This document shows, in pieces, positions 34,651 to 43,015 of a DNA stretch of 64,000 nucleotides. The position numbers and the translations under genes are program-made. Within the stretch, counting starts at the first letter, position 1. Every line of letters begins with the position of its first letter. Below the pieces are notes generated by a model that was not told where the DNA came from, ran no database searches, and worked only from the letters and a program-made list of their open reading frames with translations. Source of the stretch: Myxococcaceae bacterium (lineage in GTDB: Bacteria > Myxococcota > Myxococcia > Myxococcales > UBA5297); NCBI GenBank assembly GCA_017500825.1, contig JAFVYB010000030.1, forward strand, positions 1 through 64,000, read 5' to 3'.

Positions 34651-35961
34651 ATGGCCGACAGCGACAAGACGCTCGACACCGCAAATCAACCGCCCGCGCC
34701 CACGACCACCGCGCTGTCCACCGGGAACGCGCCCAAGAGCGACGTGCCGCCACAGGTTTCCGCGCCCGCGACCGTTCCAATGCCGAACGACCGCAAGGCC
34801 CCCGCCAGAGGCGACATCGCCGCGCCGCGCCAAGTCGAAACGCCCTCGGGCACCGACATCGCCGACAAGACCGCCCTCGTCCTGATCGACGTCGGAACGC
34901 CCGCCAGCTCCGGCGACGTGACGCCGTTCCTCAAGCGCCTCTACGCCGATCACCGCATCTTCGACTGGCCCCTGGGCGCGCTGGGCCGCGGCCTCATCAG
35001 CGCCATTTCGCGGCGCCTCGACGCGGGCAATCTCCGCCGCGCGCTCGAACTCGTGGGGGGACACGCCTCGGAGGGGGACGGCCTTTCGCTGGTGGGCGAA
35101 TTCCTCTGCGAACAGCTCAACCGCGCCGAGGGCCTGCCGACCTTCGCGCCCTTCGTCGCCTTCCAATACGCCTCGCCCTCGATTGAAGAGGTGATCGCGG
35201 ACATCCGCCGCCAGGACTTCACGCAGATCGTCGCCATCTGGAGCCGACCTCTGCCCTCGCTTCTGGCCACCGCCGCCCGCAAACGCCTGCTGCGCTGTGG
35301 CGACCTCCCCGGCACGCCGCCCATCGCCTTCATCGAGAACTGGTTCGACGAGGAGCGGCTCGCACCGTGCGTCGGCGAGATCGTCCGGCAAGGCCTCGCT
35401 CAATTCCCGGAAGACAAGCGCTCTCAGGCCATCGTCTGCTTCGCGCTTCAGGCGCTGCCCATCGACGGCGATCGCGATCCGGCCCTCGCCCTGGCGCGCT
35501 CACTCGGCAAGGCCGCCCTCGAAAGCGCCCAGCTCGGCAACAGAAGCCAAGTCTTCTACCTCGACGCTCTGGCGCCCCGCGCGCGGCTCGCGCCCTCGTT
35601 CGAAGACCTCTGCGACAGGCTCATCGACGATCTGAACACGATGCCGGGCGCCACCCGAACGGACCGCCTTGTCCGGCAGTTCCAGCGCACCTTCACCTCG
35701 CGCGCCTACAATGTCGCGAACGCGCCCAAAAACCCGCCGCTGCTCATCGTCCCGCTCAACCACCTCGTCGAAGGGCTCTCCACGCGCGCCGAGCTCGACC
35801 GCGCCATCGTCGGTCAGGCCGAGATTTTCGGCTTCATGCACATCGCGCGCACGCCAACGCTCTCCTCAAAGCAGGAGACGTTCGCCGCGCTCGAAAGCGC
35901 CGTGCTCAGCCACCTCGTCAACGCCAACGCCTTCCGTGAACAGTCCGCGCAGGCGCGCTAG
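34651..35961 (+). CDS. Ferrochelatase (HemH)-like protein without the catalytic histidine
   Basis: A 436-residue protein. The first 70 residues are a disordered Pro/Ala/Thr linker; from residue 74 the sequence follows the ferrochelatase fold (TALVLIDVGTPASSGDV, FLKRLYADHRIFDWP, FVAFQYASPSIEEVI, IAFIENWFDEERLAPCV). At the active site, the SxHG/SLP motif (FSAHGLP-like) reads FALQALP, so the catalytic His is Gln 267, and the metal-inserting loop lacks other usual residues. The later DHIET segment reads NHLVEGLSTRAELD and keeps a His and a Glu. Enzymatic iron insertion is therefore doubtful; it may be a regulator, a metallophore chelator or a divergent enzyme. No other heme gene is close by. Confidence 0.7.
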   Translation: MADSDKTLDTANQPPAPTTTALSTGNAPKSDVPPQVSAPATVPMPNDRKAPARGDIAAPRQVETPSGTDIADKTALVLIDVGTPASSGDVTPFLKRLYADHRIFDWPLGALGRGLISAISRRLDAGNLRRALELVGGHASEGDGLSLVGEFLCEQLNRAEGLPTFAPFVAFQYASPSIEEVIADIRRQDFTQIVAIWSRPLPSLLATAARKRLLRCGDLPGTPPIAFIENWFDEERLAPCVGEIVRQGLAQFPEDKRSQAIVCFALQALPIDGDRDPALALARSLGKAALESAQLGNRSQVFYLDALAPRARLAPSFEDLCDRLIDDLNTMPGATRTDRLVRQFQRTFTSRAYNVANAPKNPPLLIVPLNHLVEGLSTRAELDRAIVGQAEIFGFMHIARTPTLSSKQETFAALESAVLSHLVNANAFREQSAQAR

Positions 35962-36124
35962 CCCAAGCCCCTCCGCTCCAGCGCCGTTCGCCCGTCGCGC
36001 CAGCCTCGCCGACGCCCGCCCGCGCCGCTTCAGGCCCCCCCCCGGCCGTGCAGTTTTCCCGCGCCCGACGCGCCCTACCTTGGCCCTGCTCGATGTCTCG
36101 CCGACGCACGCCAAGGAGAGGGAT

Positions 36125-36640
36125 TTGTTCGACGCGCTCGAAATTCACCGATGGGCACAGACGGCCAGGCGCTGCGGCATCCCGCTCGTGCCGCGCCTGC
36201 TGCGCAAGCTCATCCAGCTCACCGCCGCCGCCTACGTCGGGACCGAGGCCAGCTTTGGTCCCGATTGCGAGTTGGCTTACGGCGGGCTCGGCATCGTCGT
36301 TCACCCCAAGAGCCGCATCGGGGCGCGCGTCCTCGTCGGCCCCCATGTGACGATCGGCGGCCGCTCTCACAGTCACGGCGCGCCGATCATCGAGGACGAC
36401 GTTCAGATCGGCGCCGGCGCCTGCATCCTCGGCGACATCCGCGTCGGTCGCGGGGCGCGCATCGGGGCCAACGCCGTGGTGCTGCACGATGTGCCGGCGG
36501 GCGCCACCGTGGTCGGCGTCCCCTCTCGTGTCGTCGAAGGTTCGGGTGACGCGCCCTCGAGTCAGTCGCACCGCGTTCCCATCCACTTCGAGGACGAGGG
36601 CGATGGTCGCGACCGCAAAGGTGGGCGGGATCTGTCCTGA
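36125..36640 (+). CDS. Left-handed beta-helix (hexapeptide) acyltransferase, CysE/WcaB type
   Basis: A 171-residue protein. A helical N-terminus (ALEIHRWAQTARRCGIPLVPRLLRKL) is followed by hexapeptide repeats: ASFGPDCELAYGGLGIVVHPKSRIG, VLVGPHVTIGGRSHSHGAPIIEDDVQIGAGACILGDIRVGRGARIGANAVVLHDV. The His in the middle is the probable catalytic base, as in serine acetyltransferases. It ends with the usual VVGVPSRVV. No cysteine-biosynthesis partner is near. The next genes are a glycosyltransferase and AsnB, so it most likely acetylates a sugar or glycan. TTG 36125 is chosen because AAGGAG lies seven bases ahead; a run of nine C lies upstream at 36035-36043. Confidence 0.78.
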   Translation: MFDALEIHRWAQTARRCGIPLVPRLLRKLIQLTAAAYVGTEASFGPDCELAYGGLGIVVHPKSRIGARVLVGPHVTIGGRSHSHGAPIIEDDVQIGAGACILGDIRVGRGARIGANAVVLHDVPAGATVVGVPSRVVEGSGDAPSSQSHRVPIHFEDEGDGRDRKGGRDLS

Positions 36641-36732
36641 CATCTCCGGCGCGGCGCCGACGCGTGGGCAAGGCACAGCGCGGAACGAACGCGTGGGCGC
36701 GGCGCGCAAAGCGCGAACGGAAAGGAGGGGCG

Positions 36733-38115
36733 ATGCGCGAGGTCGATCGTCCGTCACGGCCTGTGAAAAGCGCGGCCAGTCAGTCGCTCGACGATTTGTC
36801 CGGCGCGCGCGTTCTCATCATCGGCAACACGCCGCCGCCTCATGGTGGCATCGCCGTCCACGTCCAGTCGCTGCATGACCGGCTGCGGGAACTCGACGCC
36901 TGGGTCCGCGTCCTCTCGCTCGGCAACCAGCGCCAGACGCCCTCCATTCAAGGTGTCGCGAACGCGCCCGCGCTCGCCGCCGAACTCGCCTCGCACGCCC
37001 TCATCGGCTTCCTCCCCCACCTGCACATCAGCGGCCACACGCCCAAATCGTGGATGATCGCCGCCGCCGTCGCCGCGCTGCGCCGTCCCGGGAGCCCGGG
37101 CCCGCTACTCACGCTGCACTCGGGCATGGTGCCGATGTTTGTGCGCGCTCAATGGCGCCGCCGCTTTTGGCTTCGAGCTGTCGCGCGAGGCTTCAGCGCC
37201 ATCTTCGCCGTCAACGAAGAGGTGGCCGAGGCGGTCCGCGCGATGGGCTTTCCCGGCGACAAAATCCGCGTGCTGGCCGCGGGCTTCATCCCCGCCGCGC
37301 CAGGAACGCCGCCTCCCGAGCTCGAACACCTGCGCCGCCACGCGCTGCCGCTCATCGTCAGCGCCATCGCCCCGGGGCCAATCTACGCCGCCCGCGCCCT
37401 CGTCCGCGCCCTGCCCCAAATCGCTTCCCGCCTGCCCTGCGCCAGACTCGCGCTCTTTGGTCCGGGACCTGTGGCCCCGCTGCGTTCGCTGGCCCAATCG
37501 CTGGGCGTCCTCGACCGCGTGGCGTTCCTCGGCGAGCTCAATCGATCCCAGGCGCTCGCGGTGATGGCCCAAGGCGACCTCTTCCTGCGCGCGACCCGGG
37601 CCGACGGCGACGCCATCTGTGTCCGCGAGGCGCTCTGTCTCGGCAAACCAGTCGTCGCCAGCCGCGTCGGCGTCCGTCCAGAGGGGGTCCATCTCTTCAC
37701 GCCGGGCGACAGCGGCGAGATGTGCCGTCAAATCGAACGCGCCTTCGCCACCTCGCGCGCCCCAGGTCGCCTGCGACGCGCCCTCGACGCCCAGGCACGC
37801 GCAGAAGCCGATCTCGACCAGGTGCTCCACAGCTACCTCGCGCTGCTCGACGACCGCCCCGTCCCCCGGCGCGCGCCGATCCGCCAATCGCCCGCCACCA
37901 CCGCCGCGCTGCCCTGCCGCGCCACCGAGCGATGCGACGAGACCCGCCAGGTCTTTCACCGCGACGCCAGCGCCGCCCGCGAATCGCCCTTTGGTCCGCG
38001 CCCGAATGGCAACCGCCCCTTCAGCGTGCCGCCGCCAGCCTGTCCGCTGCGCGACGGCCTCAACGCGCTCGTCAACGCGCCCAGATTCGACGGCGAAGGC
38101 CTGCGAAAGGAGTGA
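36733..38115 (+). CDS. Glycosyltransferase, family GT4
   Basis: A 460-residue GT-B glycosyltransferase. The N-lobe has the start VLIIGNTPPPHGGIAVHVQSL (GG loop) and the C-lobe GT4 motifs FAVNEEVAEAVRAMGF, ARLALFGPGPV, FLGELNRSQALAVM and the E-x7-E type region DAICVREALCLGKPVVASRVG. It ends in a low-complexity Arg/Pro tail of about 90 residues that looks unstructured. Donor and acceptor sugars cannot be told from sequence. It sits between the acyltransferase and AsnB genes, with four bases to the AsnB start, so the three probably assemble or decorate one glycan. AAAGGAGG precedes ATG 36733. Confidence 0.88.
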   Translation: MREVDRPSRPVKSAASQSLDDLSGARVLIIGNTPPPHGGIAVHVQSLHDRLRELDAWVRVLSLGNQRQTPSIQGVANAPALAAELASHALIGFLPHLHISGHTPKSWMIAAAVAALRRPGSPGPLLTLHSGMVPMFVRAQWRRRFWLRAVARGFSAIFAVNEEVAEAVRAMGFPGDKIRVLAAGFIPAAPGTPPPELEHLRRHALPLIVSAIAPGPIYAARALVRALPQIASRLPCARLALFGPGPVAPLRSLAQSLGVLDRVAFLGELNRSQALAVMAQGDLFLRATRADGDAICVREALCLGKPVVASRVGVRPEGVHLFTPGDSGEMCRQIERAFATSRAPGRLRRALDAQARAEADLDQVLHSYLALLDDRPVPRRAPIRQSPATTAALPCRATERCDETRQVFHRDASAARESPFGPRPNGNRPFSVPPPACPLRDGLNALVNAPRFDGEGLRKE

Positions 38116-38119
38116 CGCG

Positions 38120-40090
38120 ATGTGCGGCATCGTCGGCCTCATCCACCCCTCCCCGGACGCCCCCATCGACACCCGCGCGCTCAAAGAAGCCCTGCGCCTG
38201 ATCGCCCATCGCGGCCCAGACGGCGAAGGCGTCTTCATCGGCAGGGGCGCGGCGCTCGGCCACCGGCGACTGTCGATCGTCGACCTCGAAAACGGCGCCC
38301 AGCCCATGTTCAACGAGGACGGCGCGATCGCGGTCGCCTTCAACGGCGAGATCTACAACCACGCCGCTCTGCGCGCGGAGCTCCTCTCCCATGGACACCG
38401 CTTCGCCACGCGCTGCGACACCGAGGTCATCGTCCACGGCTACGAGACCTGGGGGCAGGGCGTCTTCACCCGGCTGCGCGGCATGTTCGCCATCGCCATC
38501 TGGGACAGCCGGCGGCGGCGACTTTTGCTGGCGCGCGATCGCGTCGGCATCAAACCGCTCTACTGGACGCGGGACGATCGCAGCGGCGCCCTCCTCTTCG
38601 CCTCCGAAATCAAATCGCTCTTCGCCTTTGACCGCGTCCCCCGCCGCGCGCGCGTCGACGCCCTGAGCGCCTACCTGGCCCTGCGCTACGTCCCCGGACC
38701 GACGACGCTTTTCGAGGGCATCGAGCGCCTGTCGCCAGGGCACCTGCTCCTCTTCGAAGACGGCCAAACGCGCCTCGAACGATTCTGGAGCCTGCCCGTC
38801 GACACCCCGCGCGACCATTCGCGAGAGGGCGACCTGATCGAGGCGAGCGCCGCCATCGAAAGCGATCTCATCGAGTCGGTGCGCCTGCGCCTGATGGCCG
38901 ATGTGCCGCTCGGCGTCTTCCTGTCTGGCGGACTCGATTCGACGGCGGTGACCTGGGCCATGCGACACCTCGGACACCGACCGCTGAAGAGCTTTTCCAT
39001 CGGCTTTGACGGCGCGCGGACAGGCGAAAGCGAGGGCGAGCTGCCACACGCGCGAGAGGCGGCGCGGGCCCTGGGCTGCGAACACCGCGAGGAGAGGCTG
39101 AGCGCGCGGGCGTTTTTCGACAGCCTGGAGCGGGCCTGCTGGCACCTCGACGAACCGCTCTCCGACGGCGCCTGCGTCCCCTTGATGCGCCTGGCCGATC
39201 GCGCGCGGCAGGAGGTGACGGTCGTGCTCTCGGGCGAGGGCGCGGACGAGGCCTTTGGCGGCTATCCGATTTACGGGCGCATGCTGGCGATGGAGGCGCT
39301 GCGACGGCGCGGCGGCCAAAGACTCGATCGCGCGATTGATCTTCTGGCCGGGCTGGGCGGCGAACGGCTCCTCGACACGCGACTTTTTCCGGCGTCCAGG
39401 GCGCGGGCCAAACTGCGGCGCTACCTCGCGTGGACACGTCAGCCACTCCCGGCGCGCTACTTCGGCGTCGGCCGCGCGTTCGACGATCGGACGCTTGCGG
39501 ACATCTTCGGCGAGACGGCGCTCACGGACCTGCGCGCGCGCTTCGCCCCACTCTGGCAGGCGACCAGCGGACTCGATCCCCTGCGGCGGATGCTCTTCGT
39601 CGACACGGCCGTCTGGCTGCCGGACGACCTGCTCATCAAGGCCGACAAGATGACCATGGCCGCCTCGATCGAGCTGCGCGTCCCCTTCCTCGACCACGAG
39701 CTTTTGGAAAACGCCTGGGCGCTCCCGTCAGCGCTCAAGCTCAAGGGCGGCGAGGGCAAACGCGTCTTGCGGACGGCCATGGTCGGCAAAATCCCGGACA
39801 GCATCCTCCACCGCGCCAAAGCCGGCTTCCCCCTGCCCATCACGCGCTGGCTGCGCGAAGATTTGCACGAGGCCTGCCGCGGCGCGCTGCTCTCGACGCG
39901 TTCTCTGACCCGGGAATTCATCGGCGCCGCCACCGTCGAAAAATGGCTCGACGAGCATCGATGCGGGCGCGTGGACCGGCGCGAGGAGCTGTGGGCGCTC
40001 TGGGTGCTCGAAACCTGGCGCGAGCTCTTCATCGAGGGCGATCGCCAGGCGTTTCTGGTGCGTTCGAGCAGCTTTGGCCGCGCGGCCTGA
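38120..40090 (+). CDS. asnB: Asparagine synthetase B-type amidotransferase
   Basis: A 656-residue two-domain enzyme. The N-terminal glutaminase has the nucleophile Cys 2 (MCGIVGLIHP), then AHRGPDGEG and FNGEIYNH. The C-terminal synthetase has the PP-loop FLSGGLDSTAV and LSGEGADEAFGGYPIYG, followed by PFLDHELLENAW near 520 and a C-terminal extension. The length (normally about 550-600) is slightly long. AsnB can make asparagine, but copies inside glycan clusters amidate sugar carboxylates or carrier-bound amino acids, and its position behind a glycosyltransferase gene suggests that. AAAGGAG precedes ATG 38120. Confidence 0.88.
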   Translation: MCGIVGLIHPSPDAPIDTRALKEALRLIAHRGPDGEGVFIGRGAALGHRRLSIVDLENGAQPMFNEDGAIAVAFNGEIYNHAALRAELLSHGHRFATRCDTEVIVHGYETWGQGVFTRLRGMFAIAIWDSRRRRLLLARDRVGIKPLYWTRDDRSGALLFASEIKSLFAFDRVPRRARVDALSAYLALRYVPGPTTLFEGIERLSPGHLLLFEDGQTRLERFWSLPVDTPRDHSREGDLIEASAAIESDLIESVRLRLMADVPLGVFLSGGLDSTAVTWAMRHLGHRPLKSFSIGFDGARTGESEGELPHAREAARALGCEHREERLSARAFFDSLERACWHLDEPLSDGACVPLMRLADRARQEVTVVLSGEGADEAFGGYPIYGRMLAMEALRRRGGQRLDRAIDLLAGLGGERLLDTRLFPASRARAKLRRYLAWTRQPLPARYFGVGRAFDDRTLADIFGETALTDLRARFAPLWQATSGLDPLRRMLFVDTAVWLPDDLLIKADKMTMAASIELRVPFLDHELLENAWALPSALKLKGGEGKRVLRTAMVGKIPDSILHRAKAGFPLPITRWLREDLHEACRGALLSTRSLTREFIGAATVEKWLDEHRCGRVDRREELWALWVLETWRELFIEGDRQAFLVRSSSFGRAA

Positions 40091-40104
40091 ATCGTGGGAC
40101 GCGC

Positions 40105-41466
40105 TTACCCGGCGCTCCGTTCGAGGATGGCCTGGGCAATGCCGAAGTAGAGGAAGAGGCCGACGATATCGACGAGGGTGGCGACGAGCGGCGTCGAGGC
40201 CACGGCGGGGTCAAAGCCGAGCTTTTTGACGAGGATCGGCATCAGGCCGCCCATCAGCGCGGCGAAGGTCACCACGCAGACGATCGACAGGCCGACGATG
40301 AGCGCGATCTGGTTGCCGATGCCCTCCCAGAGGAAGGCGCGCGCGGCGCCGAGCAGCGCCAAAATGACGCCGAGCATGATCCCGCTGAGCACCTCGCGCA
40401 CCGCCACGCTGAGCGCCTGCCGCGGCACCACCTCCCCCAGGGCCAGCGCGCGAATCAGAAGTCCCGCCGACTGGCTGCCCGTGTTGCCGCCCGCCGAGAT
40501 GATGAGCGGGATGAAGAAGACGAGCGCGATCGCCTCTGTCAGCGATTCCTCGAAGGCGCGCATGGCGTTGCCCGTGAGCATCTCGCCGACAAAGAGCAGG
40601 ACGAGCCACCCGGCGCGCGAGCGGATGAGCTGAAAAAAGCCCGTCTTCAGATACGAGTCTTCGAGGGGCTCCATACCGGAGAGGCGCTGCACCTCCTCGG
40701 TGGCTTCCTCCTCGGCGGCGTCGAGGGTGTCGTCGACAGTGATGATGCCGAGCAGGCGCCCCGCGTCGTCGACGACAGGCACGGCCAACAGGTCGTAGCG
40801 GGCGATGACCTGCGTCACCTCTGCCTGATCGTCGCTGCCGTGAACCGTCACCAGATGCTCGGTGTCCATCAGCTCGGCGATGCTCCGATCCGGCTTGGCG
40901 AGAACGAGCGAGCGCAGGGAGACAACGCCGCGCAGCGAGCCCTCGGGAGAGATGGCGTAGGCGTAGTAAATCGTCTCCACGTCCTCGGCGACCTCGCGGA
41001 TGCGCTCGATGGCCTCCGCCACGGTCATCTCGGCCTCCAGCTCCACATAGTCGGTCGTCATCAACGCGCCGGCCGTGCCCTCGGGCCAGGCGAGCAGCGA
41101 CCGCAAGTCCTTGGCGTCCTCTTTGGAGAGCTTGGCCAGGATCTTGGCGGCCAACGGCGCCGGCAGCTCGTGGAAGAGGTCGGCACGTTCGTCAGCGCTC
41201 ATCTCGACGACCAGCCGCACCGCCATCTCGGGCGCGATCTTCTCGAAAAGCGCCGCGCGCAGGTCGTCGTCGATCTCTTCGAGAATCTCCACCTGCGCCG
41301 TGAGCGGCAGCACCTTGAGGAAGACGAGCTGCTCCTCCTCCTTCAGGCAGAGGAAGATCTCCGCGGCGTCGACGGGATGAAGCTCTTCGACGAGCTCGCA
41401 GATCGCCGCCGGATCGCTTTTGAGGGCATCGCGGACCTCGGGGAGAAACAGCTCACAGACGCGCAT
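40105..41466 (-). CDS. mgtE: Magnesium transporter MgtE
   Basis: A 453-residue Mg2+ channel: an MgtE N-domain of superhelical repeats (1-130; ICELVEELHPVDAAEIFLCL, RADLFHELPAPLAAKIL), a pair of CBS domains (about 135-255; VDDAGRLLGIITVDDTLDA) that sense cytosolic Mg2+, then five membrane helices with the conserved IISAGGNTGSQSAGLLIRAL signature and GLMPILVKKLGFDPA. Typical length is about 450. Binding of Mg2+ to the cytosolic part closes the pore. Convergent with asnB with only 14 bases between the stops. Its promoter region is in the AT-rich intergenic gap upstream. Confidence 0.95.
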   Translation of the reverse strand: MRVCELFLPEVRDALKSDPAAICELVEELHPVDAAEIFLCLKEEEQLVFLKVLPLTAQVEILEEIDDDLRAALFEKIAPEMAVRLVVEMSADERADLFHELPAPLAAKILAKLSKEDAKDLRSLLAWPEGTAGALMTTDYVELEAEMTVAEAIERIREVAEDVETIYYAYAISPEGSLRGVVSLRSLVLAKPDRSIAELMDTEHLVTVHGSDDQAEVTQVIARYDLLAVPVVDDAGRLLGIITVDDTLDAAEEEATEEVQRLSGMEPLEDSYLKTGFFQLIRSRAGWLVLLFVGEMLTGNAMRAFEESLTEAIALVFFIPLIISAGGNTGSQSAGLLIRALALGEVVPRQALSVAVREVLSGIMLGVILALLGAARAFLWEGIGNQIALIVGLSIVCVVTFAALMGGLMPILVKKLGFDPAVASTPLVATLVDIVGLFLYFGIAQAILERSAG

Positions 41467-41555
41467 GAGGACAGACCTTCGCCATTGGCGGCCGCCAGCC
41501 ACGCGCTCGACCCCCGGGCCACGCGCTCGCCACCGCTCGTTTAAAAAAGGCGCGC

Positions 41556-41586
41556 CTTCTACGCGAAGCGCTCATCGAGGGGGCAA
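41556..41586 (-). promoter_or_regulatory. Possible promoter of mgtE with T-run start
   Basis: Minus strand: TAGAAG (41561-41556), then GCGCGCC and six T. A TTGCCC lies 19 bases upstream of the -10 box, a spacing that is too long, so the -35 assignment is uncertain. GGCCAAAATT (41603-41612) lies further upstream. Confidence 0.35.
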
Positions 41587-41850
41587 TGGAAACAGCGCCT
41601 TTGGCCAAAATTCACAGCGCCGCCAAATCACTCGCCGCCACAGCCTCATGAAATAAATTTAACGCCGCCAGCGGCGCGTTGACGCATTCGATTCGATGGC
41701 CCAGACCAACGACAAACAAATAAATAAAAACAAAAACAAACCATTCTCGAAATTAAACAAATCCAAACATTTCAAACCAATCAAACCAGACCAAAAAATA
41801 TATTCATTTTACATTAATAACTATCCAACCAATGGAAGGCGCGCACCCCG

Positions 41851-41879
41851 TTGCAACGGTGGAGACATTTCACTAGTTA
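41851..41879 (+). promoter_or_regulatory. Promoter of the ADP-ribosylglycohydrolase gene
   Basis: TTGCAA (41851-41856), 17-base spacer, TAGTTA (41874-41879), then 11 bases to the ATG at 41891. The predicted leader is only about five bases long. Confidence 0.45.
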
Positions 41880-41890
41880 CCGCCGCCCTC

Positions 41891-42949
41891 ATGCCCCTGA
41901 CCCACGCAGAACTGCGCGACCGATTTCGCGCCACACTCCTCGGCGCAGCCATCGGTGACGCGCTCGGGTTTCCCTACGAAGGGGCCCCGCCCGCGACGCT
42001 GAGGCGCCTGCCCCATATCGCCGACGACTTTGCTCCGCGTCCGCGCGGAGGTCGTCTTCCCCGGGGAATCTTCAGCGACGACACGCAGATGATGCTGGCT
42101 GTCGCCGAATCGATCCTCATCTCGGGAAAGATCGACGGACGGACGATCGCCGCCTGCATCGCCAAACTCTGGCGGGAGGGGTTCATCCTCTACGCCGATC
42201 AGGTCTGCACCGAGGCCGTCAACCGCCTGCTGGAGGGAACGCCGTGGATGAGCTCTGGTTCGCCCATCGGCATGGCGACCAACAGCGCGGCTGTGCGCGC
42301 CGCTCCCATCGGCCTCTTCCAGTTCGACGCCCAGGCCCGGATTCACCGAGACGCCGAGACGCAAGGCGTGATCACGCACAAAGATCCGCGCTCGATCGCC
42401 GGAGGCGCCGCCATGGCGGCCGCTGTCGCCATCTCACTCGGCGATCCTCTGCCCGCAGACACCTTTTGCCTGCGCGTCGCGGCCATCGTTCGCCTGCTCG
42501 ACCCCGATCTCGCGCGTCACATCGAACAACTGCCGCAATTGCTCTCCTTTGAGCCGTCGGACGCGGCGCGCGTCATCTCCAACGCAGGTTTGCCACCGCA
42601 CCAGCCCAAGGATCGCGTGGGCATCAGCAACTTCGTCTACCCGTCGGTGCTGATGGCTTTTTACGGAGCTCTGCGCGCGCGCGGCGACTTCAGAAACTGC
42701 ATGGAAATGGTGCTTCTGGCTGGCGGCGACACTGACTCGGTCGCCTGCATGGCCGGCGCCCTGATGGGGGCCCAATACGGCTGCGCCATCCTGCCCTCCA
42801 GCCTCTGCAAGGGCGTCTTCGACGGCGCGCGCGTGGTCCAGATTGCCGACGCCCTCTTCGAACTCAAAGAGCGCTCCCTGCCGCGCGAGGTCGCCATCGC
42901 CACTTCCGCGCGACGCAACACCGGCCGCTTCCCCACCTGGCGGGGTTAG
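41891..42949 (+). CDS. ADP-ribosylglycohydrolase-family protein
   Basis: A 352-residue all-helical hydrolase of the ARH family, which removes ADP-ribose from proteins, nucleic acids or small molecules, or acts on related sugar-nucleotides. Metal-binding motifs: LLGAAIGDALGFPYEG at the start, GIFSDDTQMMLAVAES (two Asp) and AGGDTDSVACMAGALMGA near the end (two Asp). ATG 41891 gives the N-terminus right before the domain; the in-frame upstream extension is Lys/Asn-rich and from a low-complexity AT stretch. No ADP-ribosyltransferase (DraT or toxin) gene is next to it, so the target is unknown. Confidence 0.88.
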   Translation: MPLTHAELRDRFRATLLGAAIGDALGFPYEGAPPATLRRLPHIADDFAPRPRGGRLPRGIFSDDTQMMLAVAESILISGKIDGRTIAACIAKLWREGFILYADQVCTEAVNRLLEGTPWMSSGSPIGMATNSAAVRAAPIGLFQFDAQARIHRDAETQGVITHKDPRSIAGGAAMAAAVAISLGDPLPADTFCLRVAAIVRLLDPDLARHIEQLPQLLSFEPSDAARVISNAGLPPHQPKDRVGISNFVYPSVLMAFYGALRARGDFRNCMEMVLLAGGDTDSVACMAGALMGAQYGCAILPSSLCKGVFDGARVVQIADALFELKERSLPREVAIATSARRNTGRFPTWRG

Positions 42950-43015
42950 CCGCGCGTCGCCACGCCTCGAACGCGCCGCTTCCGCCGTTGAACGCCGCCT
43001 CAGGAGCTCTTTCGC

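Larger units (their letters stand above)
41467..41890. other. Intergenic region between mgtE and the ADP-ribosylglycohydrolase gene
   Basis: This 424-base gap holds the mgtE promoter (about 41543-41586), a short hairpin with CGCCGC and GCGGCG arms (41663-41676) and, from about 41640 to 41845, a strand-biased A/C-rich stretch with many AAAC and CAAA runs and almost no G. The next gene's promoter (41851-41879) follows. An ATG at 41696 opens a frame through the A-rich stretch, but that segment does not look coding. Confidence 0.5.

Noticed and set aside
41663-41676. CGCCGC-CA-GCGGCG hairpin as a terminator
   Set aside because: Loop of two bases and no T run; more likely chance in GC-rich sequence.
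41696-41890. In-frame upstream start (ATG 41696) extending the ADP-ribosylglycohydrolase
   Set aside because: The extension is Lys/Asn-rich from an AT-rich low-complexity stretch and contains a promoter just before ATG 41891.
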